A stretch of DNA of 64,000 nucleotides from JAPPOI01 sp028818055. Its GTDB lineage: Bacteria > Pseudomonadota > Alphaproteobacteria > Rhodobacterales > Rhodobacteraceae. The notes under the pieces were generated by a model. It was not told the origin of the DNA, ran no database searches, and worked only from the letters and a program-made list of their open reading frames with translations. This document shows, piece after piece, positions 1 through 8,979 of the stretch. The position numbers and the translations under genes were made by a program. Position 1 is the first letter of the stretch. The number at the start of each line of letters is the position of its first letter. Where the stretch lies: assembly GCA_965267405.1 (NCBI GenBank), contig OZ253954.1:2790001-2854000 (forward strand). The letters are read 5' to 3'.

Positions 1-315
1 GGCGAAGCATGGGATCAGGATGTTTTCCATAACCGTCAAATCACCGAAGATTTCTGGTGTCTGGAAGACCCGGCTGATCCCCATCTGGTTGATTTCATGA
101 GGCTTGCGACCGAGGACCGAATTTCCATCAAACATCACCGACCCAGTATCCGGGATCAGCTTTCCGACGAGGCAATTCAGCAGAGTGGATTTACCTGCGC
201 CGTTTGGTCCGATGATTGCGTGTACGCTGTTTTCCGCCACGCTGAGATTGACATCGCCAAGTGCTTGGAGACCTCCGAAGCGCTTGTTGACGCCTTTGAC
301 TTCAAGAATACCCAT
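1..315 (-). CDS. livG: ABC transporter ATP-binding protein, LivG type (partial)
   Basis: ATPase of a branched-chain amino acid/amide (HAAT) type importer. It hydrolyses ATP on the cytoplasmic side to drive the LivH-LivM pore. The reverse-strand product begins MGILEVKGVNKRFGGLQAL and has a clear Walker A motif (GPNGAGKST) followed by the Q-loop region (SRVFQTPEIF), as in LivG rather than LivF. The ATG at 315 has a GGAGA-type ribosome binding site 12 bases downstream of the livM stop. The gene runs off the window start, so the signature and Walker B motifs are not visible. It is the last visible gene of the operon that starts with the binding protein at 4019. Confidence 0.9.
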   Translation of the reverse strand, partial: MGILEVKGVNKRFGGLQALGDVNLSVAENSVHAIIGPNGAGKSTLLNCLVGKLIPDTGSVMFDGNSVLGRKPHEINQMGISRVFQTPEIFGDLTVMENILIPCFA

Positions 316-327
316 CTTTGGTTCTCC

Positions 328-1527
328 TTATTCCGCAGGCGTCTTGGCAGTGGATTCGGCTTCTGCTTCGGCACGCTTTTTGCGTCCGAACAGTCGTCCG
401 ATGCGCTGTCCGCCTTCAACGAGACCACCTGGCAGGAAGATCACGACCAGCATGAACACGATGCCCAAGGTCAGGTGCCAGCCTTTGCCGATGAACGGAT
501 GAATGATGAAGACCATAAAGTCCTCAATTCCGTCCGGCATGAATGCAAACCACTGATGCAGGATGTTGTCGTTGATCTTGGAAATGATGTTTTCCATGTA
601 CTTGATCATTCCGGCGCCAAGCACTGGGCCGATCAGCGTGCCAACACCGCCGAGAATGGCCATAAGAACAACCTCACCCGAAGCCGTCCAGAACATGCGC
701 TCCGGGCCAACCTGAGTGTCCATTGCGACCATGAGGCCACCGGCAAGACCGGCATACATGCCCGAAATTACGAATGCCGCCAGCGTGTAGGGCTTCGAGT
801 TCAGGCCGGTGTAGTTCATCCGCTGCTGGTTCGACTTCACCGCGCGCAGCATCATGCCGAATGGCGACCGGAAGAGCCGGATCGACAGATAGAAGGCAAT
901 CAACATACAGACCGCCGCGATGTAGTAGCCGGCGTTGAACGTGAAAAGCCATCCGCCAACCGAAAGCTCATAGCTCGAACCCATTTCCAGTCCGAAGAGG
1001 TTGGCGCGGCCAATCTCACCTTCAGGAACGCTGGACATAAGCGGGGAGTCGGTGGCTTTGATCTGCAATCCGGTTTCGCCGCCGGTGATGGGCGTCAGAA
1101 CCGAATACGCAAGAGCGTAAGACATCTGAGCAAACGCGAGCGTCAGGATCGAGAAGTAGATGCCCGACCGTCTGAGCGATACAAAGCCAACCACGACCGC
1201 AAACAATCCGGCAAAGATAATGCCCATGATGATGGCCGGGATCACGTTCAGTGTGAGCAGCTTCATCATCCAGATGGCCGCGTAGGAACCGACACCCAAG
1301 AAGGCAGCGTGGCCAAAGGACAGATACCCGGTCAGGCCGAAGAGGATGTTGAACCCGATCGCGAAGATTCCGAAGATTACGAAACGCTGCATCAAGTCGG
1401 GGTAACCCGCGTTGAACTGCGCCAATTCCGAGTTTTCGGGGAAGGGGTTCAGGATGAAGGGGGCGAGCATCGTCAGAACGATGACGATCGTAAAGAGCCC
1501 GGCGTCTTTCTTGTTAAGACCCAGCAT
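328..1527 (-). CDS. livM: Branched-chain amino acid/amide ABC transporter permease, LivM type
   Basis: One of the two inner-membrane pore subunits of a HAAT-family ABC importer. The 399-residue protein has about ten hydrophobic segments. It carries the LivM hallmark GLTGYLSFGHAAFLG near residue 65-80 and the coupling-helix stretch with LGGVGTLIGPVLGA near residue 290. The charged C-terminal tail (about the last 25 residues, rich in Lys, Arg, Ala and Glu) is cytoplasmic. Its start lies 3 bases after the livH stop, so translation is probably coupled. The substrate cannot be read from the permease; the binding protein at 2652-4019 would decide it. Confidence 0.92.
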   Translation of the reverse strand: MLGLNKKDAGLFTIVIVLTMLAPFILNPFPENSELAQFNAGYPDLMQRFVIFGIFAIGFNILFGLTGYLSFGHAAFLGVGSYAAIWMMKLLTLNVIPAIIMGIIFAGLFAVVVGFVSLRRSGIYFSILTLAFAQMSYALAYSVLTPITGGETGLQIKATDSPLMSSVPEGEIGRANLFGLEMGSSYELSVGGWLFTFNAGYYIAAVCMLIAFYLSIRLFRSPFGMMLRAVKSNQQRMNYTGLNSKPYTLAAFVISGMYAGLAGGLMVAMDTQVGPERMFWTASGEVVLMAILGGVGTLIGPVLGAGMIKYMENIISKINDNILHQWFAFMPDGIEDFMVFIIHPFIGKGWHLTLGIVFMLVVIFLPGGLVEGGQRIGRLFGRKKRAEAEAESTAKTPAE

Positions 1528-1530
1528 GGC

Positions 1531-2562
1531 TTATTCCTCCATGACGCCCTTGCGACCCATCAGGCCACGTGGACGTGTCAGCAGTACGATGATGGCGACC
1601 AAATAGATGATGATCTGGTTGATGCCGGGGATGATGGCGATGACTTGGGCCATTGAGGCGAAGCTTTCGAGAATACCCAGCAGGAAGCCTGCCAAGACTG
1701 CTCCGGGTAACGAACCCATGCCGCCCACGACCACGACCACGAAGGACAAGACCAGGAAGTCCATACCCATGTGGTAGTTCGGGGAGTTGATCGGCGTGTA
1801 CATCACGCCCGCCAAGCCCGCGACACAAGCCGCGATCGCGAACATGATGGTGAACCGCTTGTCGATGTTGATGCCAAGCATTCCAACTGTCTCGCGGTCG
1901 GCCATACCTGCCCGCACGACCATCCCGAAGGTGGTAAACTGGAGGAATGCAAAGACCCCGGCGATAATGATCATCGCGAACGAGAAGTAGATGAGGCGCC
2001 AATAAGGATAGACGATCTGGAACGGATCGAAGCCCAAAAGAACACCGAAATCAAACGATCCGGTAAACGCCGGTGGGGCAGGCGTTGGAATTGGGTTCGC
2101 GCCGTAGAAATATTTGATGATCTCTTGAAGCACGATCGCCAAGCCGAACGTCACAAGGATCTGGTCGGCGTGCGGGCGCTTGTAGAAGTGCTTGATCAGG
2201 CCGCGCTCCATCGCAAACCCAACGATCACCATGATCGGGATCGAGAACAGGATCGCGAGCGGCACCGACCAATTGATGATCGATTGTCCGGCATCGGCGC
2301 CAAACCAATCATACAGGTAGGGGATGTCGACTTTCAGAGGGTTGCCCAAGAAGTCGGTTTTGGTTTCATCCACGATTTCTCGGCTCAGGCTGAGCAAACG
2401 CTGAAGTGTCACCGCACAGAATGCGCCGATCATGAACAGCGCGCCGTGAGCGAAGTTGACGACACCAAGCGTGCCGAAAATCAAAGTCAGGCCAAGAGCG
2501 ATGAGCGCATAGGCGCTGCCCTTGTCGAGACCGTTTAGTACTTGAAGGATTAAGGCTTCCAT
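1531..2562 (-). CDS. livH: Branched-chain amino acid/amide ABC transporter permease, LivH type
   Basis: Second inner-membrane pore subunit of the same importer (343 residues). The N-terminus LNGLDKGSAYALIALGLTL and the following FGTLGVVNFAHGALFMIGA are classic LivH motifs. GGMGSLPGAVLAGFLLG near residue 275 is the conserved loop that contacts the ATPase. A GAGG-rich ribosome binding site precedes the ATG at 2562. An insertion of roughly 40 residues after the second helix (about residues 60-95, with ETKTDFLGNPLKVD) makes it somewhat longer than the roughly 290-300-residue E. coli-type LivH. A hairpin between this gene and the upstream binding-protein gene probably lowers permease expression relative to the binding protein. 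Confidence 0.92.
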   Translation of the reverse strand: MEALILQVLNGLDKGSAYALIALGLTLIFGTLGVVNFAHGALFMIGAFCAVTLQRLLSLSREIVDETKTDFLGNPLKVDIPYLYDWFGADAGQSIINWSVPLAILFSIPIMVIVGFAMERGLIKHFYKRPHADQILVTFGLAIVLQEIIKYFYGANPIPTPAPPAFTGSFDFGVLLGFDPFQIVYPYWRLIYFSFAMIIIAGVFAFLQFTTFGMVVRAGMADRETVGMLGINIDKRFTIMFAIAACVAGLAGVMYTPINSPNYHMGMDFLVLSFVVVVVGGMGSLPGAVLAGFLLGILESFASMAQVIAIIPGINQIIIYLVAIIVLLTRPRGLMGRKGVMEE

Positions 2563-2610
2563 ATCCCCACCTCGATCAGTGCACCCGCTGGGACGGCTTG
2601 CAAGTTGTCG

Positions 2611-2643
2611 AAAAGGAAGCCGGGCAGGCGAGGCCCGCCCGGC
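2611..2643 (-). terminator. Intercistronic hairpin/attenuating terminator after the binding-protein gene
   Basis: On the minus strand, GCCGGGC and GCCCGGC (2637-2643 and 2619-2625) form a 7-bp GC stem followed by a T-rich run (2611-2618). It sits 9 bases after the binding-protein stop and before livH. This is the usual place for partial termination that gives excess binding protein over permease. Confidence 0.55.
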
Positions 2644-2651
2644 GAATGCGC

Positions 2652-4019
2652 TTATGCGCCTGGGTTACAAGAACCCAGAGTTGCTTCAGCACCACCCATT
2701 TGTGGGTGATCAGGTGCGTATGTGACCTGGCTGACTGGTGTAACTTCAACGATCTCGAGAAGGTCGAATTCCGAAGTCGGGTTCTCTTTACCCTTCACGA
2801 CGAGAACGTCTTTGAAGCACTGGTGGTCAGCGCCACGATAGAGCGTCTTGCCGTTGCCCAGACCGTCGAACTCGAAGTCTTCGAGAGCTTCGGCAACTGC
2901 GCATGGGTTGAACGAACCAGCGCGGTTTACTGCATCTGCATAAAGCAGGGTCTGACAGTACACCGTGTGTGCAGCCTGCGACGGCGGGAAGCCGTACTTC
3001 GTGCCGAACGATTTGGTGAACGCCTGCGAACCTGCGTCAGGCAGCGACCAGTGCCAGTTTGTGGAACCGAAGATGCCTTTAACGTTGGCACCAGCACCAC
3101 GAGCCATCAGACGCGAATACAGCGGAACGACGATTTCGAAGTTCTTGCCGTTAGCGACCTTGTCACGCAGGCCGAACTGAACAGCCGACGTCAGCGAGTT
3201 GATCATGTTGCCGCCGTAGTGGTTCAGAACCAGAACGTCTGCATCTGTCTGCAGAACCGGCGCGATGTAAGACGAGAAGTCAGTCTGTGTCAGCGGTGTT
3301 TTCACAGCGTTGACAGTTTCCCAACCCATGCCTTCTGTCGCTTGAACAACAGCTTCTTCAGTTGTGTAACCCCAGTTGTAGTCTGCGGTCAGGTGATAGG
3401 CCTTACGGTCTTTGCCGTATGCGTTGGCCAACACCGGAGCAAGTGCAGCACCGGACATGTACGAGTTGAAGAAGTGACGGAAGCCGTTGGCTTTCCGGTC
3501 TTTACCGGTTGTGTCGTTCGAGTGAGTCAGACCGGCCATAAAGATGATGCCAGCTTCCTGACACAGCGCTTGAACAGCAACGGCAACGCCCGAAGACGAA
3601 CCGCCAGTGATCATGATGGCGCCGTCTTTTTCGATCATCGACTTAGCCGATGCACGAGCAGCGTCAGACTTGGTCTGTGTGTCGCCTGTGACGAACTCGA
3701 CTTTCTTGCCGAGGATACCGTTACCTTCCAGCGTCTTCGACGAGAAGGTCGGGATCATACCGCCATCGCCGCCACCGTTCAGGTGCTCAACAGCAAGTTC
3801 GTAAGCGCGAAGTTCGTCAGCGCCCTCGTCCGCGTAGGGACCAGTTTGCGGGACGTTGAAGCCCAGAGTAACTGTGCCGCCCTGCGGAGCGTTCGTGAAA
3901 CCAGTGTGGCTTCCGGCCCAAGCCGATCCGTCAAAGATCGTCGGTGTGGCCAGACCGGCAACACCTGCTGCAGCGCCGGTTTTGATGACACCGCGGCGAG
4001 TGATGTTTGATTTAGACAT
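2652..4019 (-). CDS. Tat-exported ABC transporter substrate-binding protein (Peripla_BP_6/HAAT type)
   Basis: Periplasmic solute receptor of the Liv-type importer. The 455-residue precursor starts with a twin-arginine signal: NITRRGVIKTGAAAGVAGLA, then an Ala-rich cleavage region near residue 35 (GSAWAGS). The mature part has the type I periplasmic-binding fold pattern, with the opening GFNVPQTGPYADEG and GGSSSGVAVAVQ at about residues 135-150, where ligand carboxylates are usually held. The family includes amino acid, amide and urea receptors. The UrtA-specific features are not obvious, so the ligand is left open. It is the first gene of the operon, divergent from the regulator at 4251. Codon use looks more biased than its neighbours, as expected for an abundant protein. 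Confidence 0.9.
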   Translation of the reverse strand: MSKSNITRRGVIKTGAAAGVAGLATPTIFDGSAWAGSHTGFTNAPQGGTVTLGFNVPQTGPYADEGADELRAYELAVEHLNGGGDGGMIPTFSSKTLEGNGILGKKVEFVTGDTQTKSDAARASAKSMIEKDGAIMITGGSSSGVAVAVQALCQEAGIIFMAGLTHSNDTTGKDRKANGFRHFFNSYMSGAALAPVLANAYGKDRKAYHLTADYNWGYTTEEAVVQATEGMGWETVNAVKTPLTQTDFSSYIAPVLQTDADVLVLNHYGGNMINSLTSAVQFGLRDKVANGKNFEIVVPLYSRLMARGAGANVKGIFGSTNWHWSLPDAGSQAFTKSFGTKYGFPPSQAAHTVYCQTLLYADAVNRAGSFNPCAVAEALEDFEFDGLGNGKTLYRGADHQCFKDVLVVKGKENPTSEFDLLEIVEVTPVSQVTYAPDHPQMGGAEATLGSCNPGA

Positions 4020-4176
4020 GTAAGTCCTCCCAATTGGAAATTCCGGCTGTGCGAAGTGTCTCGCGTGCCCTCCTCAAGGCGGCCGGACCCTTTTTAAAGG
4101 TGGGTGCATTATTCATGGGTTTTGGAAAAACAGCTACTAACAGTACGTAGCCATTGGACTTTTTTGTCAAAAAATG

Positions 4177-4191
4177 TACAGATACTCTGTA
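4177..4191. promoter_or_regulatory. 15-bp palindrome in the divergent promoter of the Liv operon and the ScfR-like gene
   Basis: TACAGA-TAC-TCTGTA is a perfect inverted repeat in the AT-rich 231-bp gap between the binding-protein start (4019) and the regulator start (4251), 59 bases upstream of the regulator. Its position suits an operator, either autoregulatory for the XRE protein or for control of the transporter. No experimental motif is known to me that identifies the cognate protein. Confidence 0.4.
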
Positions 4192-4250
4192 AGTTTTGTA
4201 AAAAATTTTCCTGCGGGTGCAAAACACCCCTGATTTCGTGGGAGAAATCC

Positions 4251-5582
4251 ATGGCCGAACGCGTGTTGGTTGGCACGAAAATCCGCCGTATCCGAAAGGC
4301 GTTAGGGGTGCGGCAAACCGAATTGGCGCTGCGATGCGACATTTCGCCCAGCTACCTCAATCTGATCGAGCACAATCGTCGAGCGATCGCCGGCGGATTG
4401 TTGTCGCGGGTGGCAACAGCGCTCAAGACAAGTCCCGAAGAGCTTAGCGGTGAATCCGAAGCGGCTGTCATCAACCGTCTCAATGCCTTGGGGCTGCCAT
4501 CTGAGCAGACCGGAGAGCGGAGCGAAGAACTTGCTGCACGATTCCCGATGTTTGCAAACCACTTGGTTTCCCAGGCAGACCGGATAGCCGAGCTTGAAGG
4601 TGTCGTGGAAACTTTGACAGACAGGCTTGTGCACGATCCATACTTGTCGGCATCGCTTCACAACATTCTTTCGGTAGTGACCGCAATTCGGTCGACAAGC
4701 ACCATTTTGGCAGAAGGCGAGTCGATTGAACCTGAATGGACCGCGCGCTTTCATCGAAACTTGCACGAGGACAGTCGCAGGTTGGCTGGAGCGACGGAAA
4801 GCCTGGTGAACTATTTGGATGCCGAGCCAGAGCGACAAGACCGGCGCGGACTTCCGTTGGACGAGGCCATGAATTGGTGGTCGAGCGTTGGTGCCAAAAT
4901 CGCGGCCGGTGACACGACACTTAGCGATGCTTCTTCCAGCATTACAGATGCGCCGGACCTGCCATCGCAGCAATCCAAAGAATTAGCGCGACGCATTGTT
5001 GCCCAGCAAATGCACGACGAGGAAACCATCCCTCTGGGGCATTTGCGGGATCGCATTGGTGGCGAAGAGCCTGACCCGTCGCGATTGGCGCAGGACTTTC
5101 AGGTTCCGATATCAACCATTTTAAGGCGATTGGCTGCACTGTCTGGCGACACGTTTGCCGGGGGCGTCCGGCCGGCCTTAATCGAATGCGATGATGCCGG
5201 CGCGTTTACGTTCAATCAGCCAACGCGTGGAATTGAGGCGTCCAACTACAGCGCCGGTTGTGCCCGGCTCCCGATTTTTCGTGCACTTCGACAACCTGGA
5301 GTTCCGATCAAAGAAACGATCGTAGTCGAAGCGCGTGAAAGTGTGCGGTTCACCACGTTTGCTATCGCGGAAGCTCTGCCAAAAGTGGGGTTTGACGGGC
5401 CAACCCACATGAAAGCAACGATGCTACTTTTGCCGAGCTTCGATGGATCGCTCGATCAAGGCGCGGACATCAGGATCGGTCTGAATTGCCGTGTGTGCCC
5501 AATCCAGGAATGCGATGTCCGGCGAGAACCATCGATAATTGAGTCTGGTAGCGAGAACGTTTTGACAGTGACTGAAGCTTAA
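4251..5582 (+). CDS. XRE-family, ScfR/MccR-like transcriptional regulator with a HisKA-like middle
   Basis: Transcription factor of the short-chain fatty acyl-CoA regulator group, which governs acetate/propionate assimilation genes in actinobacteria and alphaproteobacteria. Residues about 8-60 form an XRE helix-turn-helix (IRRIRKALGVRQTELALRCD). The C-terminal part has the DUF2083-type sensor region ending in a cysteine motif (NCRVCPIQECDVR) and an Arg-rich tail. Unusually, residues about 110-190 read like the dimerisation/phosphoacceptor helices of a histidine kinase (SLHNILSVVTAIRS, with His137 in the H-box position). ATG 4251 is chosen because GGGAG precedes it; an upstream in-frame ATG at 4104 would overlap the palindromic promoter. 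Downstream are a lone receiver and a sensor kinase, so it probably belongs to their pathway. 443 residues. Confidence 0.82.
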   Translation: MAERVLVGTKIRRIRKALGVRQTELALRCDISPSYLNLIEHNRRAIAGGLLSRVATALKTSPEELSGESEAAVINRLNALGLPSEQTGERSEELAARFPMFANHLVSQADRIAELEGVVETLTDRLVHDPYLSASLHNILSVVTAIRSTSTILAEGESIEPEWTARFHRNLHEDSRRLAGATESLVNYLDAEPERQDRRGLPLDEAMNWWSSVGAKIAAGDTTLSDASSSITDAPDLPSQQSKELARRIVAQQMHDEETIPLGHLRDRIGGEEPDPSRLAQDFQVPISTILRRLAALSGDTFAGGVRPALIECDDAGAFTFNQPTRGIEASNYSAGCARLPIFRALRQPGVPIKETIVVEARESVRFTTFAIAEALPKVGFDGPTHMKATMLLLPSFDGSLDQGADIRIGLNCRVCPIQECDVRREPSIIESGSENVLTVTEA

Positions 5583-5630
5583 GCAATAGTTTTCGTCAGC
5601 CAACGGTTTGACTTAGGGAGGGGTCAGTCC

Positions 5631-5999
5631 ATGGGCGGACGCGTTCTTCTTATCGAAGACGAACAGAATATCATCGAGGCCATTCGATTTATCCTGTCCC
5701 GTGAAGGGTGGCAGGTTTTTACGCATTCCAACGGATCGACTGCGCTTGAGGCTATCCGCGAACGTACCCCCGATCTTGTGGTGTTGGACGTGATGCTGCC
5801 GAACCGGTCTGGATATGACATCCTCAATGACTTGCGGGCAGATCCGGATCTGCAAGAACTCCCTGTTCTGATGCTAACGGCCCGTGGGCAAAAGAAAGAT
5901 AGGGAGCTGGCCGAAAAACTTGGCGCAAGCCGGTTCATGACCAAGCCGTTCTCAAATGGGGAAGTTCTGGAAACTGTTCGGGAGCTTGTAGGCTCATGA
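5631..5999 (+). CDS. Single-domain response regulator (CheY-like receiver)
   Basis: Stand-alone receiver of 122 residues. It has the acidic pair E9-D10, the phospho-acceptor D53 in VVLDVMLPNRSGYDIL, T83 in MLTARG and K105 in MTKPF, so all receiver catalytic residues are present. There is no output domain. It would accept phosphate from the kinase encoded at 6289 and pass the signal by protein-protein contact. A good AGGGAGG ribosome binding site precedes the ATG. Its stop overlaps the next start (ATGA), so the two are translationally coupled. Confidence 0.92.
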   Translation: MGGRVLLIEDEQNIIEAIRFILSREGWQVFTHSNGSTALEAIRERTPDLVVLDVMLPNRSGYDILNDLRADPDLQELPVLMLTARGQKKDRELAEKLGASRFMTKPFSNGEVLETVRELVGS

Positions 6000-6274
6000 C
6001 GACACCGGAACGCCCGCTTTTCTTGGCCAAACAGAGCTATCGCAGGCGCCGTCTGGCAGATGCAGCGCGCTTGCTGCCTGTTGTTGGCATCATTCTGGTC
6101 TTTCTTCCGGTCCTCTGGGCGGATGATGCACGCTCGTCCGGCGGATTGATTTATGTCTTTTTCATCTGGGCGATGTTGATCATCGCAATGGCTTTTCTTT
6201 CCCGTCGGCTATCAGACGATGGGCTTGATGACAGTGAATTTCTGGACGAGCCCAAGGTCTCGTCGGATCACTAG
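5996..6274 (+). CDS. Small two-helix membrane protein
   Basis: 92 residues of unknown function. A basic N-terminus (QSYRRRRLADAAR) precedes two membrane segments at about 26-43 and 52-68, followed by an acidic tail with four Asp/Glu clusters. The pattern predicts an inner-membrane protein with both ends in the cytoplasm. It overlaps the receiver gene by 4 bases and precedes the sensor kinase by 14, so it is likely an accessory subunit of the transporter-like kinase. It resembles, in context only, the small subunits found beside SSS-family symporters such as ActP. Confidence 0.7.
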   Translation: MTTPERPLFLAKQSYRRRRLADAARLLPVVGIILVFLPVLWADDARSSGGLIYVFFIWAMLIIAMAFLSRRLSDDGLDDSEFLDEPKVSSDH

Positions 6275-6288
6275 GGTGCCCGTTTAGT

Positions 6289-8979
6289 ATGCTTTCATTC
6301 AACGGTTTGATCCTGATCTCGCTGCTTTACGTGGCGGTGCTCTTTGCGGTTGCGTTCTGGGCCGACAAACGGGCCGCGCGTGGCCGTGTTGGCTGGCTTC
6401 GTTCGCCTTTGATTTATACTTTATCGCTTTCGATCTACTGCACGGCTTGGACGTTCTACGGTGCGGTGGGCAACGCGGCCCGTTCTGGTCTGGAGTACCT
6501 AACGATCTACCTTGGCCCGTCGCTGGTCATGTTTGGCTGGTGGGTGCTTTTGCGAAGATTGGTACGGATTGGGCGCACGCAACGCATCACCTCGATCGCC
6601 GACCTGATTTCGTCGCGGTACGGGAAATCCAATGCTCTTGGCGTTCTTGTGACTTTGTTGGCAGTAGCGGGAACAACCCCCTACATTGCACTTCAACTTC
6701 AGTCGGTAACACTAAGTTTTGCAGTGTTTTTTCCGCCGGATAGTGGGCAAATCGAAGGGTTCGAGCTGTCGAGTATCGCCTTCTGGGTAGCGGTGGGTCT
6801 AGCCGTATTCACCATCATTTTCGGCACGCGCAACTTGGATGTGGATGAACGCCACCATGGTGTGGTGATGGCGATCGCCGTTGAAGCCATCGTGAAACTG
6901 TTTGCCTTGTTAGCAGTTGGGATATTTGTGGTCTTCACAGTGGGCGGCGGTCCTACAGCCATGATGGCTGAGATCGAAGCATCGCCGATTGATGTGTGGG
7001 AACTTCAGCCCGAGCGTTGGATGACGATGGTGTTCTTGTCGGCCGCGGCCTTCATATGTCTGCCGCGTATGTTCCAGGTCATGGTGGTGGAAAATGCGAA
7101 CGAACGGCATCTCGCGACCGCGAGTTGGGCATTCCCCCTTTATTTGCTGTTGATCAGTCTGTTTGTCGTTCCCATCGCCGTGACAGGTCTGAGCGTCCTG
7201 CCGGAAGGCGCGAACCCTGATCTGTTCGTCCTTACGGTGCCTTTGGCGTTTGATCAGCAAGCCTTGGCAACATTTGCCTTTTTGGGCGGGTTTTCCTCAG
7301 CGACGTCGATGGTGATCGTGGCATCGATTGCTTTGGCGACCATGGTGTCAAACCACATCGTTATGCCGATCTGGCTTTCGACCCGTTCTAGCGGTGCAAC
7401 CGTCTCGGGTGACGTGCGCAGCGTCGTGATCACTGCGCGTCGTTTGTCGATCGTCGGTGTTTTGGTGCTTGGCTACCTTTATTACAGAATATCCGGGGGC
7501 GGCACGGCTTTGGCATCCATTGGTTTGGTCGCCTTTGTCGGTGTGAGCCAAGTGCTTCCGGCCCTTCTGGGAGGCATTTTCTGGCGCGGAGCAACCCGGG
7601 TCGGGGCGGCTGCAGGCGTTACCGTGGGGTTCATCGTATGGATGTGGACGTCGTTTCTGCCAAGCTTTGGCGCAGATGCCTTCCTTTCGGCAGAGATTTT
7701 CGCAAATGGCCCGTTCGGGCTTTCGATGCTGCGTCCACAGGCATTGTTGGGCATTGAAGGCATTGATCCGTTGGTCCACGCCGTTTTCTGGTCGATCTTG
7801 CTCAACACGATCGCATTCTGTTTGGGGTCGCTGTTGAGCTTCCCAAATCCTCTGGAGCGCTTGCAGGGTGCCACTTTCATCAACATCTTCCAGTACTCTG
7901 AAAACGCTCGAGGCTGGAGTGGGGGTGCCGCTGAAGCCGAGGACCTTTTGATGATGGCGCAACGGATTGTCGGGTCGGTCGAAGCGCAGGAGCTTTTCGA
8001 GTCCGAAGCGGATCGGCAGGGCAAACAGGGATATCTGCCTGATGTGACCCCAACATTCCTGGAACGTCTCGAGCGGGAATTGGCAGGTTCGGTCGGTGCT
8101 GCCACAGCGCATGCGATGTTAACGCAAATCACCGGGGGTCAGTCGGTTTCTGTCGAAGATCTCATGGCAGTTGCGGATGAAGCGCAGCAAATCCTAGAGT
8201 ATTCCAGCCAGCTAGAAGCTAAGTCTGACGAGTTGGAAAGAACTGCGCGGCAACTTCGCGAAGCCAACGAAAAACTGATGGCGCTTTCGGTCCAAAAGGA
8301 CGGATTCCTTTCGCAGATCAGCCACGAACTCAGAACCCCGATGACGTCACTGCGGTCATTCAGCGAGATCCTGTTGGACGACAATGCGATGACGCCGGAC
8401 GAGCGGTCTCGGTACAACAAGATCATCCATGACGAGACCATTCGTCTGACTCGGCTGCTGGATGATCTTCTGGACCTAAGCGTTCTGGAGAATGGTCAAG
8501 TCGTCTTGAACAAGAAACCGGAATCGCTTTCGTCGATTTTGGATCGGTCCGTCGCGGCGACCGAGTTTCTTGGAAAGAATAAGAAGCTCAGCGTGACGCG
8601 TGAAAGCTCGGTCGGCGATCCGATCTTGTTCACGGATGGCGATCGCTTGGCGCAAGTCTTTATCAATCTGATCGCGAATGCTCAGAAGTATTGCGATGCC
8701 GAAAGCCCGTCACTAACCATCAATGCGCGCGAAGTGGCCGGTCGTGTGTGCGTTGATTTTGCCGACAATGGCTCGGGCATTCCAAAAGAGGCCCAGAAGG
8801 TCATTTTCGAAAAATTTGCGCGCGCTTCCGATAGTCATGCGGCTGGTGGTGCCGGACTTGGCTTGGCGATCTGTCGGGAAGTCATGCAAAGGCTTGGCGG
8901 CGCGATTGCTTACGTACCAAGCCAAGGTGGAGCAACGTTCCGGGTTACGCTTCCACAACGGGAAGAAGCGGCAGCCTAG
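6289..8979 (+). CDS. Sensor histidine kinase with N-terminal sodium/solute symporter (SSS) domain
   Basis: 896-residue membrane sensor of the CbrA/MxtR class. Residues about 1-510 are an SLC5-like symporter domain with 12-13 membrane segments (for example SLSIYCTAWTFYGAVGNAARSG, and LGGIFWRGATRVGAAAG near 425). A linker with coiled-coil character (about 625-668) leads to the HisKA box FLSQISHELRTPMTS with phospho-acceptor His679. The HATPase domain follows, with N box NLIANAQKY, G1 DNGSGI, F box FEKFARA and G2 GAGLGLAI. Such proteins couple uptake or binding of a solute to kinase activity; the ligand cannot be read from sequence. With the ScfR-like regulator and lone receiver upstream, a role in carboxylate sensing is plausible. 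Complete, no frameshift. Confidence 0.92.
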   Translation: MLSFNGLILISLLYVAVLFAVAFWADKRAARGRVGWLRSPLIYTLSLSIYCTAWTFYGAVGNAARSGLEYLTIYLGPSLVMFGWWVLLRRLVRIGRTQRITSIADLISSRYGKSNALGVLVTLLAVAGTTPYIALQLQSVTLSFAVFFPPDSGQIEGFELSSIAFWVAVGLAVFTIIFGTRNLDVDERHHGVVMAIAVEAIVKLFALLAVGIFVVFTVGGGPTAMMAEIEASPIDVWELQPERWMTMVFLSAAAFICLPRMFQVMVVENANERHLATASWAFPLYLLLISLFVVPIAVTGLSVLPEGANPDLFVLTVPLAFDQQALATFAFLGGFSSATSMVIVASIALATMVSNHIVMPIWLSTRSSGATVSGDVRSVVITARRLSIVGVLVLGYLYYRISGGGTALASIGLVAFVGVSQVLPALLGGIFWRGATRVGAAAGVTVGFIVWMWTSFLPSFGADAFLSAEIFANGPFGLSMLRPQALLGIEGIDPLVHAVFWSILLNTIAFCLGSLLSFPNPLERLQGATFINIFQYSENARGWSGGAAEAEDLLMMAQRIVGSVEAQELFESEADRQGKQGYLPDVTPTFLERLERELAGSVGAATAHAMLTQITGGQSVSVEDLMAVADEAQQILEYSSQLEAKSDELERTARQLREANEKLMALSVQKDGFLSQISHELRTPMTSLRSFSEILLDDNAMTPDERSRYNKIIHDETIRLTRLLDDLLDLSVLENGQVVLNKKPESLSSILDRSVAATEFLGKNKKLSVTRESSVGDPILFTDGDRLAQVFINLIANAQKYCDAESPSLTINAREVAGRVCVDFADNGSGIPKEAQKVIFEKFARASDSHAAGGAGLGLAICREVMQRLGGAIAYVPSQGGATFRVTLPQREEAAA

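Noticed and set aside
97..1656. Long plus-strand open frame of 519 codons opposite livM and livH
   Set aside because: It is antisense to clear membrane-transport genes, has a low-complexity charged composition (His, Asp, Arg, Gln) typical of a shadow frame, and no ribosome binding site.
2598..4010. Plus-strand open frame of 470 codons opposite the binding protein
   Set aside because: Shadow of the strongly codon-biased receptor gene; the product is Cys/Val/Arg rich without any domain character.
7348..8132. Minus-strand open frames opposite the symporter-type kinase
   Set aside because: Antisense to conserved kinase domains and without family resemblance.
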